From Asterias rubens (Eukaryota; Echinodermata; Asteroidea; Forcipulatida; Asteriidae), in the NCBI RefSeq assembly GCF_902459465.1, contig NC_047073.1, forward strand, positions 8,123,036 through 8,187,035: a DNA stretch of 64,000 nt, in the 5' to 3' direction. Under the pieces are notes generated by a model, which made no database searches, was not told the DNA's origin, and was given only the letters and a program-made list of their open reading frames with translations. Made by a program: the position numbers and the translations under genes. Below, one piece after another: positions 22,279-33,200 of the stretch. Numbering within the stretch: the stretch's first letter is position 1; each line of letters starts with the position of its first letter.

Positions 22279-22382
22279 GTGTGTGGGTGTGTGGGGGAGG
22301 GGGGGCACACACAGAATCTTCCCGGGTGTGGGGGGGGGGGGGACACACACAGAATCTTCCCGGGTGGGGGGGGGGGGAGCAC
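22279..22382. repeat. G-rich tandem repeat (three units, G runs up to 13)
   Basis: Units of roughly 40-47 bp containing CACACACAGAATCTTCCCGG separated by long G runs. Could form G-quadruplexes or be a slippage-prone minisatellite. Confidence 0.8.
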
Positions 22383-22635
22383 ACGCATAGTCCCCTGCCA
22401 CACGGGTACCCCGATGCCGAGTTACTCATCTCCTAAGTCGAACATTACATTTGTGAAATTGTTTCGCTTATTTCTCAAAAAAAATTACAGCACCTCAGCA
22501 AGTAAATACTTGTTTTAAGGGAAGCTTTCTACCACCAGTATCTTCAAACCGTGTCGGTTTGATGCTAATCTGTGGACATTGTGTTTTAGAACTCGTACAA
22601 AAGTACCCAATATCTCTATCATGCCATGGTTGTGT

Positions 22636-23035
22636 TAAGGACACTGGACGCTATTGGTAGTTGTCTAAGACCAGTCTTCTCACTTATCGCAACATGTATC
22701 TCAACATATGCATAAAATAACAAACCTGTGAAAATTTGAGCTCAATCGGTCGTCGAAGTTGCGAGATAACAATGAAAGAAAAAACATCCTTGTTACAGGA
22801 AGTTGTGTGCGTTTTCGATGCTTGATTTCAAGACCTCAAAATTAATTCGAAATCTGAGGTCTCGAAATCAAATTCGTGGAAAATTACTTTTTTTTCTCGA
22901 AAACTAAGTTACTTCAGAGGGAGGCGTTTCTCACAATGTTTTATACTATCGACCTCACCCCCATTACTCGTTACCAAGTGAGGTTTTATGCTAATAATTA
23001 TTTTGAGTAATTACCAGTAGTGTGCACTGCTTGTA
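22636..23035 (-). repeat. F2 repeat copy, opposite orientation
   Basis: Reads as the reverse complement of the 5350 copy, including the central GAGGTCTCGAAATCAAATTC palindrome. It fills most of the spacer between the two duplication units. Confidence 0.75.
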
Positions 23036-24221
23036 ACGTGCTTGTATCAGAAATTCGAGTGAGTGTCGTGCAAGCTGAGAATGATGATCGTAAGCGCAAT
23101 AGCAGAGCCATGAAATTGGGCCCTGCTTGGTGAAATGGCGTCCATGTGTATTTGGTAACGATGCTGTTATTCGTCTCTACGAAGTTTGCATTCGTCCTAT
23201 ATTTATCAATATAGGACTCGCATCTATCAATAAAGGAATCACGTGTCCACATTTTGGAGCATAACTTGCCGCTGTAATAAAATACAAAGTAAGTGATGCG
23301 TATCAAACAATGAAATGACAACGATTTGTAGTTGTGCTATATTATGATCTAATTTAGACATAATTTTCACTGAGTCACGGGACACGGTTGGTATATATGG
23401 TACCTAGCAAAATAGCTATAGATTATTTTTATTCAAAACATCAAATTATTATGAATACAAAAACCAAATATACAGAGTGCGACAAAGACGAGAAAACACA
23501 TTCATTGAATAACATACGTCATTGCTTTCGTGTCAATAACTCAATAAATAAATAATAAGAATTACTATAATAATAATAACAATAATAAAACAGCATTTTT
23601 AAAGCGCTCTTAATCTGTAAAACATTCAAAGGCGCTAGTCAAAGAACAAAAAGAAAATTTCACTCAATATCGGCAAAGGCTAATCTGAAGAGATGGGTTT
23701 TGAGACTGTTGGAATCGTGAGATGTCATGTGTGTCCTTGAGATGTTGAGGCAGAGAGTTCCAGAGGCGGGGTGACCTCTCTTGTTAAATAATTACTACAA
23801 AATAATCAAAATTCACAGTGCGTATGACGAATCTAACTCCTAACAATGGTTATTATACGTTGCATTCGAATGATCATTATTGCAATATTGCCGTATCTGA
23901 AATAATTATTATAGGGAAAGTATTGGTTTCGGAACAGTCTGATTTGTTTTTGTGAAAAATTCATTTCAAAAGTCGGTCGCATTTTTTTCTATATCGCCAA
24001 AAATCATGAGTGATTTTGTCCAAGCAGGAAGAATTATCCGTGATTGGAATACACACATCTGAGAAACGTAACGGTTAGTGATGCTTATCATATTCAAATT
24101 TCGGTGGGACAAACTGATATATTTTTCATTACCACATTACTTCAAAGTATAATGATTATCAAAATGCGTTATACTTGATGGAAAGCTGTTTTACATCTAA
24201 CCAAGTCAGTTGTAATTGATG

Positions 24222-24455
24222 TTAAAGGAACACGGTCGGCCATTATGTGGAGTCAAAAGTTTGACTCCATAAAACGGCAGACCGTGTTAGCTGGCGACGT
24301 AAATGGAAAACCGTGCAATTTTGAGGCATGTTTGTATGGATCATTACATTCTACTTTTAAATTGTCTACCTTATCATATGCATTTCATAACAAACGGGTC
24401 CAAACGCTTCTTAAAGACCAACTCGCCCGTTTTAAGGGTCAACGTGTCTCTTTAA
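24222..24455. repeat. Foldback family F1, short copy
   Basis: AACACGGTCGGCCATTATG pairs with the later GGCAGACCGTGTT. It ends CAACGTGTCTCTTTAA. Confidence 0.65.
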
Positions 24456-24734
24456 AGAGTGGTTGCCAAACGAGTACATTCCCTGTAATACTAACTTGCT
24501 GTGTGCTAAACTAGCTGTGTGAGTTTAGTAATATAAATAATGTTATTTCACTGATTTAACTAGTTTCACATAATGACTCGTTGACTCAAAGTTAGGAGTC
24601 GTGTCAGAATTAACCCGAGAATGGTCTGCAATGGCCAACCTTTTCCGGATTAGTGACCGGTTCGGGGTCAACATTAATTTAATTTGGCACCCCGACCAAA
24701 GAAATTGACAAAAATAGGAAGACCACCAACATAG

Positions 24735-24840
24735 GGGTGGATAGCTCAGTTGGTAGCGCTCCGTCACGTTCAGGAGGTCGTTGGTTCGAGTTCAACTTTA
24801 GTCAATTTGTCTTTGTTCGACCACAAAATAATTTTAATTG
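24735..24840 (+). mobile_element. tRNA-derived SINE-like unit (type C)
   Basis: A box TAGCTCAGTTGGTAGCG and B box GGTCGTTGGTTCGAGTTC are present, but the would-be acceptor stem does not pair, so it is not a tRNA gene. Related units: 46790-46860 (-) and 48880-48950 (+). Confidence 0.55.
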
Positions 24841-26119
24841 TCCATAGGCCTACAATTTGCTGAATCGAATTGTCATTTGAGTGTACAATTAATTGCGTCA
24901 TCGTGGTGGCATTGCTTTTAACATTTTGTATAAACAGCATGAAGAATGAACATACAATCATGCAATTGCTTGCAAAATATCTACAGTGATTACAATATGG
25001 CAATATAGAAGAAATAACTACGCCATCCTTGCAAAGATGGAAAGCCGGAAACTTAGTAACAATTTCAGTACATTTTTCACGTTATTGCATTTTCTATTTT
25101 GTGGTTTGATTTTTTTATATATATAAACCCAACCTTTACATTCTGAAAATTCGTTTCCGGAGGGGTTAAGCAGTTGTGTTGTTGTTACCATTATTTGATG
25201 CTGTCTCTATCCTTATACGAATGCAGACACATGAAAAGTAGAACATGTTGACCACCACCTTTGAAAAGTTAAGCTCCCTGTGTCACACTATTGGTGGAAC
25301 TTCTTGTTGTAATTATAATCAAACTAAAGCCATTAATTGCATGCACCTTTTTACAAAAAATATATTAATGACCACATGAAGCCAATACACACAACAGTTA
25401 ATTTTTACCATGTCTTTTAAAATTATTCTCTTGCAAATTCGAAGGCAACTGATGTAGATCTTGTAGCCGTTTGCCACCACACAATGAAGCATAAACTATC
25501 ATATCATGACTCTGCTTATCGCGGAAGTACGCTAAGTTCCTCAGTCCTGCTTACAGTTAACGTAACTTTGAAGTGCGCACAAACAGAAAACACAACCGTA
25601 AGTGCTTACATATTCACCAGTGAAAAATGCTATCACAGCCTCTTGTATGCCCTTAATTTTTCCCCTTTTCTTTTCTGTCAACAAATAATGTTCACTCGCG
25701 ATAAGCAGATCAATGAAGTTGGGCCAATAATATAATAAACACCTCATTTTTTTTCTATTTTTTAAACAAATATTTACAAAGAAGACAAGACGGGTAGGAT
25801 TCGTTCAGCGAGTCGTCCTTGAGAATTTAGAGAAGTGATAAACCTTGCCAAGTTCGGTGACATTTTAATTTCTCAATTTTTACACCTCGTGACTTCTACA
25901 ATTGCCCATTCCAGCTGTTTAACGCGTTGATTCTAGGCTATTTTTTGTAATTAAGTTGTTTTAATTAATTGGTGCCAATAATAGGAATACAAAAATTAAA
26001 ACAACTTGTTAGAGGTTTAGGTCTGAGCAGCACTTCTACAGGTTTGTCACTAAGTACTTATCACTCCCAGCAACTGATTTGTTATTAACCACCAATTCTG
26101 TAATGTTCCTTATAGGATT

Positions 26120-28622
26120 TTAATATCCACGAGCCGTGAAGTTGCAGCGCTGTCCTCTCTTGCACCGTTCGCACAGGTCACTGCGATGGGGCTTGTTAAT
26201 ATCAACATGACGCTCGCCCCGGTCACAATCACACAGGCTGCCGCTCATTCCGCATATGGAACACTTCAGTCTCTCTACCTTGTGTGGTTTGACCATGATT
26301 TTGCAAGTCTGACACTGTTGACCGGACGACGGCTGAAACAATGAAGACAAACATACATAAGGTTATTATTCTAGTTTGAATGTTGACACACAATCACCAT
26401 GAAAAAAAAAAAAATTAAAAACGCATTTTCCTGTTGTATGAATTCCGACTACGTCACAGGCATGCAGTTCTTTACACACATCAGCAAAGCCTTTACGTCC
26501 AATGCAAATGAAACTCTATTTAATTAAAATAACTGTTGCAGTATTAGATTATACAAATTAGGATTCAAACTGTCTAGCTACTTTGTTAGACATCTACTAT
26601 TAAATGGCAAAGGTCGTGTACTGTCGTTGGGGGTTCGAATCCCACCCGAGTAATGACGCCCGTGGATTTTGTCCACATAACTCGGAAAATAAAACAGTAT
26701 GGAGTGCGTTTCTCACACTACTAAGGGTTAAACGGTTTCCATGTGTGCATAGATCTGTACTTATACAGCCACGTCCCAGCACAGATATTATCATAATGTG
26801 GTAAACAGAAGGGTTGTAAATGGTGCTGTGCCCCCAAACCAAGGGTACACTTCTCATAATTATTCACCACCAGAAGTTCACTAAATGAATATCAATGTTA
26901 AAAATCTTGTTGTTGTTTTTTTACCAGGATGCTCTCCTTTCAGTGGAGCCCGCCCGGGAAATGACATGGCAAAGTTTTGATTTTTTAAACTTCGTTAGAT
27001 ATGTTTTGTATACCACGCTTTAAATTATAATTATTCCGAATGAAATCATTCGGTTTTAGTTCAAATGTGCCAGTTTGTTTCTAAAGATGCTTGTGGTATA
27101 AACGTACGTTATTGGTTCCTTTGAAACACCAAGCGTAGGAGCTCTCCCATCCACGGTGGCAGCGTGGGCACGTGTAGAACCCATATCGGCGCTGGTCGTC
27201 ATTCGGCATTATTACGGTCCTGGGTAATTCGTGTCGACGGTTTTTCTTGGCCAAGGAAGGAGTTCCGTTCCGTGTGCAATATGTCGTTTCTGATTAAGTT
27301 AATACAAACAAGGATAGTTGTAAAAAAAATACATTGTACACCATAGGTTTTCCATTCTATGTTCACAGTATCAACAACTCAACTCAAGGGTCAACTCACG
27401 GGGTCATAATTGACCTGTATTCTACCAGGGAGCACCATCCCCGGGTCAGGCTGACCCGGGGATGGTTTAAGAACATTAATTAGATTTTAACTCTGCGTCA
27501 GCTTGACCCATTTCGGGGTAAATTGGCACTTATTCCGGATTATTCTGACACGGAAACTGGTCAGACCCCACTGGAACCACTAGTTTTAATGATGCTGGAC
27601 ATTAGCAAGAGACTTTCACAATATATCACTAACTGTTTCGTATCCTTGTTTTGGTTTAAACTACGTTTGCTTTGACCTCAAATTTTGACCCGGGAACGTT
27701 TTGAGTGTAAACAGTGTCATGTCAGAACATAGCTCATAGAAGCGTCCATACTCATGTTCATGTTCATATTCATTTTTTTTTTTGGTAAACATGAAACAGT
27801 GTCATTATGGAATTTTGTCCCCATGTGTGTGTGATTCCACCATACTATAACATTATTATTATTATTATTATTACTGGTTTATTGTAAAAACATCTGCTTG
27901 TCGCAGTCCTGAGACTGAATTAAAATCCAGATTTACATTATTATTATAAACATTTTAAAAAGCAGAGAGAAAATTTATACACAAGAAAAATTAAAAAATT
28001 AAGAGCAAAGTCAAAAGAGACGTCATGAGAACTAAAATTAGATAAAACAAAAACAATAAATATTTAACATGGTATGAAGAAAATGTTGCGACGACAAAAG
28101 AGGGCACTATCAGACAATTAACTCGCTGAATGAAAGAGAAATCACAGTACTAGGGGACAACATCCAAAGTGACACCAAGATATGAGACATTAAAAGGTTT
28201 TTGTTTCAGATTTCAGCTAGGTCTGGACCCTCAGAAGCAGGTCATGTTGACTCGGAAAATCTGACTAGAGTGATAGGTTCAGTAAATTAAGGTGCATTTA
28301 CGAACAGGGCCCAAATTCACAAGGCTATAAGCAGAATAATAAAGCAATCGAACAATAAACAAATAAGATAAAGGGATACTTCACTGAAAAAGAAAACCCA
28401 ACCCCATTAATGACGCATTGACTAGGTATCGAAATAGTTGTCAGAAAATGTATGCTGTAATGATAGAGCTACTGCTGCAGGTTAAAACAACGAAATCAGC
28501 AATTTCCTCTAACCAATATCCAGGTGTAAGAAGTGCATCCCAAAATAAGTAGTACGTGTCCTACCTGGTAAACACGTGAAGAGCGTTCCAGACAAGTTGA
28601 GAACACAACGCTTAGAAAACAT
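26120..28622 (-). CDS. zar1: ZAR1-like 3CxxC zinc-finger protein, copy B, three exons, 150 aa
   Basis: Exons: 28622-28565, 27289-27108, 26332-26120. It mirrors copy A: the finger has RRYGFYTCPRC, WESSYAWC, CQTC, KCSIC, CDC and PHRSDLCERCKRGQRC in the same spacing. Intron 1 is phase 1 here, not 0: exon 1 is one base longer than in copy A, and exon 2 has an extra 5 bp (duplicated GTTCC on the plus strand near 27262-27271). Together these restore frame, leaving about nine changed residues between. Exon 2 is 182 nt against 180. A TAG sits directly before the ATG. All six finger Cys pairs survive, so the gene looks functional. Role inferred from the ZAR1 family, as for copy A. Confidence 0.8.
26535..26790 (+). 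mobile_element. tRNA-derived SINE-like unit
   Basis: B box GGGGGTTCGAATCCCACCCG followed by AGTAATGACGCCCGTGGAT. Relative of 14110-14380. It lies in intron 2 of ZAR1-like gene B. Confidence 0.55.
27854..27876. repeat. (ATT)n microsatellite
   Basis: About seven ATT units in intron 1 of ZAR1-like gene B. Confidence 0.9.
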
Positions 28623-28654
28623 CTAACACTGACGGGTTTGTCGATCAACAAGCC

Positions 28655-28662
28655 AATTTATA
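28655..28662 (-). promoter_or_regulatory. Candidate TATA box of ZAR1-like gene B
   Basis: TATAAATT on the minus strand, about 33 bases before the predicted ATG. A start 30 bases downstream would give a very short 5' UTR, so either the leader is short or the motif is fortuitous. Confidence 0.4.
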
Positions 28663-29460
28663 GGAGTCCGCATTGCGTGCCCGAACGGAATTCCCCCTGA
28701 ACGGGCGCGTGGAAGTTAGCCTTTATTCAAGAAGCACGTCGCCGCTCAGCGTTTGTGTTTGTACATGGTGGATGTTATGCAGTGCCGTGTGCGCCTTGAC
28801 TAAAAGCTAATGACATTGCGTGCTTGTAGGGGATTCCCCATGACATAGCGGAGAATGGGAATTCTGATGAAATTAACATTTCGCAATCTCGGACATCCCA
28901 AAATATATGTAATTGACTGTTTGCAAGCTCGTTCAAGTGTCAAAATCTCACAATATATAGAACGTTCGTTTTGTGTGCATTTCTTTTGATGATAGGCATT
29001 ATGGAATTTGATACACTGAGTATCGTTAAAGTAGGCCTGTGTCATTAGACAGATTTTAGGCCTACATCGCAAAATTTGACTTAAAAAAAAAATGTCATAG
29101 GTATGAAGAAAGAAACCATTCAGCCATTTTGGAATTTGAGACCTAGTCAGGAGGTCTATTTTGAGAACCGTCGCAGATTTGTCTTTTTGTAGAATAACAA
29201 ACAAAAACATGCAGCCATTTTGAATAGTGTGTTTAAATGTTGTTATTCTATCTACATTTTGTGAAAGGCCACATAATGTGGCCCTGGGGTTTTGAAACCG
29301 TTCATAGTCATGACATTAATCTCTACTAACTGTGAATGAAGATGTATGCAACCAAAACGGGGTCATAGTCAGAGCGATGTTTTCAAGAGAGTGGCGTAAA
29401 TAATCGTTGTACATTGAATAATCATTTAAAAAATTAACTCCGTCACTTTTATGCTTTCCG
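28663..29460 (-). promoter_or_regulatory. Conserved upstream region of ZAR1-like gene B
   Basis: Aligns in patches with 21380-22270 (for example GAACGTTCGTTTTG near 28960 and 21700). Conservation of flanks through the duplication marks possible shared control DNA, or simply common descent. Confidence 0.4.
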
Positions 29461-30234
29461 TGTAGGCTACTCGAGGTTTTGGGGCAATAACTTCAAGATC
29501 TGGTCGAAAAATGTATACTCCCAAAGTATTGCGAATTCACAAAAAAAAAATGCCTTGGGGGTCCAATAATATATACTTGGTCGAATTAGACCCACTTTAA
29601 ATTTTCACACAAAATTCCAAATGGCCCAATTTTCCGGAGCTGTGAGAACATTAAATTTGGAAAAAACACAACATGTTGAGTTTATCTGTCTCAATGGGAA
29701 AATGGGTGGGGTACATCATATTGTAGTGGGTGCATCCAGCTGAGATTGATACATAATTTATACAATTACTTTTAACAATACTGACAATTTGAGGGTGGAG
29801 TGTCCCTTTAATGTTGCCGCCCACTTTCATTATTTAATAAGTGCGCCCTCTTGTGAATGAATTGAGAATGAATGAGATAGGAATGGTGGCAAATTTAAGT
29901 TCGCAGACGACGCACCCTCGATCTTGCCAATTTTTGTCGCTCTTTCTTTACACTTTGAAAAGTTCATTGTATAATAAACTAACATCTTGCCCGCCAGTTG
30001 TTGATGTAACTGATTAAGATTTAATTGCACAAACTACAATGAGTGCGGCCCGTCAAAGACAAACGTCTGTGTGCCCCGTGTTTACATATGAAACTAAGTA
30101 AGCGCTGCACCGATTCCGTGAAAAACTGTCAGTCTATACTTTCGTTTTCTTCAATTCACCCGTCACAAGTTTCATAGAAGTGTGAGCTCAGTTAAATCAA
30201 TGTAGGTGTCAACTTCTGAGTCATTTTGTAGAAG
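29461..30234. other. Spacer between the ZAR1-like duplication and the TSR gene
   Basis: No gene seen. It should contain the divergent promoters of ZAR1-like gene B (minus) and the TSR gene (plus). I see no strong TATA box for the TSR gene. Confidence 0.5.
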
Positions 30235-33200
30235 ATGGGTTGCTTCTTACTGCAAACGTATGTGTTGTTCGAAGCTGTTGTCAAATTGCTGCTTGTCTTC
30301 CATGCAGCTGGATTAGGTGAGCCGAAAATTTATAATGGTATATTTTAAAAATGTTTTCCTTCTAACTATCTAGTTGGACTCATAATTGATCATGTTGTCA
30401 GACAAATTATTCAATGCTTTATTGAACAGTATTAATAACTGTAAAGTGAATTGCAAATTGTCTTTTAATTAACAATTGATTATGTGTACAGTTATTTTGC
30501 AATTGCATTGTCTTGATTGTTAAACCTGGTTTTCAGGTGTGTGTTTTTAAATTGCAGGCAAACAAAATTTCAATAATTATTGAGAATGTTTTTTAACAAA
30601 TTAAAAAATAAATTATTAACAATTGTGTTTTATTAGAAGAATTCAGCTCAATTATTTTATGTGTTAAAAAAAAATAGACTACACCGAAACAAAATATCAG
30701 TTTAAAAAAGGTGCAACATTTCAATTGCAATTTTCTCAAAACATCTCTTTTTTTTGCTGTGAGAATAGGCCACATTGTGGGGACCAACTCTACACAAGGA
30801 TCACAGAAGTTTGTTTGTTGATTTACTGTTCTTAAAGGGCGCCACAGCAAAAGCACAGGGTACCACGGCAATTGCTCTGGTGGAAGTGTGGGTCCAGTGG
30901 GTTTTAATTCGAGGCCTGCATCTCCACAAAATCACCACTGATTTTGCTTTTAATGGTCCTTATCTTGCAGTGAAAGCAGGGTGGACACCATGGAGCAGTT
31001 GGACGACATGTTCCATGTCATGCGGAGACGGGGGATTTACAACAAGAAGTCGTACATGCCTTGACGATGGATCACCATGTGTTGGCGATAACTTTGATGC
31101 AGGCCAGTGCAACATGGATCCATGCCCAAGTATGAGTGTTCAATCTAAACAGCCATTTGCAAGTTAGATTTAAATAATGTCTGGTACAATGACTTGTTTA
31201 GTCACAAGTTAACTGCTTACATTTGAATTCCTCAGACTACAGTAGACAGTTGGTATGTCAAATGGTTCAGGGCCAGCTTATCAAAGCAACCTCCAGATGA
31301 ACCTCCAGATGAGCTGACCCCTATACCATTGTGCGATACAAATTCATTCAGAATTTTGAATGGGTGTTCACTGTCTCTCTTACAGAGCTACGCAAAATCT
31401 TGCCCCGAATCATGTGACATAGCAACTGTCTGAGTCTCTATCTAGGCTTATAATACAAATTTAAGTGCAACTTATGATCAAGCACTTCATTGTACCAGAC
31501 AGTGTTCAAATCTAACACACACATGGCTTATTAAATACTAGCTTTAACTTAGTCTTGGTCAAAGACGTTTGACTTCATTCTGTGTCGTTGCCGAGCAGTC
31601 TACATGTAGTTCACTGGACCTACGCTCTAGTGTTGTCAATGTAAAGTATGGGTTCGAATCCAAGTCATGACACTTGTGCACTTGAGCAAGGCACTTCTTT
31701 ATAATTGCTTCGTAAAGAGTTGGGAAGGTGTGCATTCTGCTCTACCAGCCAGGCTACTAGTGGATGATACCCATACCTGCACCCTTGCATTCTGTCAAGG
31801 GGGTAACCGTTAATGCATAAAAATACGCCTTCTTCCAAAGGGCTATGTCAGTTTGGAACAGGCTCCCACCATCTGCTGTCCTACACATAGCTCCATCCAT
31901 ACAGGTCTTCAAAACATCAGCCATCCCTGCCATCAGAGCAATGCAGCCTCTGCATGACAATATTGTCCTTTAAATTCTTTCCTTTTTTTTCTTTTCTTGC
32001 ACCTGTAAAAAGTGCACCTTAAATCTGTTTCTTTTGGCACCTTATTCACCTGTCTGTTGCCGCACTTTCCTACCATCCAAGTTTAGCCCAAATGGGGCTG
32101 TTAAGGGATTAATTAACCAAGTACCAAGTACCTTGATTCAGCCCCAGGTAGTAGGTGGCAACATGCCCTTGGTGGCAGTTGATCTGGGTTGACAGCCCAA
32201 ATCAAATAAATGTAGCCTTGTGATGTAAGGCGATCTCTCAATAAAAAAATATACAAAAAAATCCATAAGAATTGTCACTGGTAGAGGGTGCTATACGTCG
32301 AGATACACGGCTATCACAAGCACTTCGTCTAGATATAGGCCTAGTGCCCTCATACTTTTCACAAATGGATGGTTTAAAAATGTAATTTCTTTCAATTTTT
32401 TTTTTTGACCAGTCGACGGTGTGTGGTTAGAATGGACTTCCTGGACTAACTGCACCTTAGTCTGTGGTTCTGGGACTCAGTACCATCAGAGGGAATGTAA
32501 GGAGCCGAAGCACGGGGGGATGCCCTGTCAGGGGAACTTCAATGAAACAGAAGCCTGTAATGTAGACCCATGTCCAGGTAAGTTTAAAGGGGCTGTGTGT
32601 TCATGATCAAAGCAAATCCCCAATCTCATGCTGATGGTTACTGTACCAACAAATTCTGCTTTTAAGATCATCCTTTTCTGCTTACTGTGCAAGCAATTTA
32701 ACATGGAGTATGCTTGCCCACTCAATTGCAAAGCACAAAATCAGGCTTGTCCGGTCCTAAAACCTCAGGCCTAAGGCCTGCAGTCCAGTTTTGATTTTGA
32801 TACCTGATTTGGTGGATGAAGGGTAGGTCTTAGTGAGTTTTTTTCCTGAATTTATTTGGTGATATTTTACTCATTTAATGCCTGTGGTTGGGTGTCGTGG
32901 CCGAGTGGATAAGAGCTCCGAACTCAAGCTCTGGTGTTTCTGTTCATCAGCAGAGTGTGGGTACGAGTCCCGGGCGTGACACGTGTGTTCCTGAGCAAGC
33001 ATAACTATAATTGCTTCTCTTCACCAAGCTTAGGTAAATGGGTACATCTTTGGGCACATATTTGTTGCATAGGCTGCATACTCCCCAGGGAGCTGAGATG
33101 GATTAAGGAATTAATTAAATGACCCTGTGACCAGAGGTAATAATGTTCGAAGCGCTTTGAGAAGCCCTATGGGTGTGAAAAGCACTATATAAAAACCAAT

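Larger units (their letters stand above)
23130..29460. repeat. Tandem segmental duplication, unit B (with ZAR1-like gene B)
   Basis: Partner of unit A; the shared landmarks are listed there. Unit B is shorter (about 6.3 kb against 8.6 kb), partly because unit A carries the 148-bp satellite, the hairpin MITE and F4/F5 insertions in its introns. Confidence 0.85.

Noticed and set aside
24735-24810. tRNA gene (TAGCTCAGTTGGTAGCG)
   Set aside because: Ends do not pair and there are diverged copies at 46790 and 48880; SINE-derived.
27108-27289. Copy B of ZAR1-like as a frameshifted pseudogene
   Set aside because: The 5-bp insertion in exon 2 is cancelled by the +1 in exon 1; the joined reading is open to the stop and all finger cysteines remain.
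32888-32985. tRNA-Ser gene
   Set aside because: A and B boxes are good but the acceptor stem fails, and the unit recurs with the same 3' extension at several places: a SINE.
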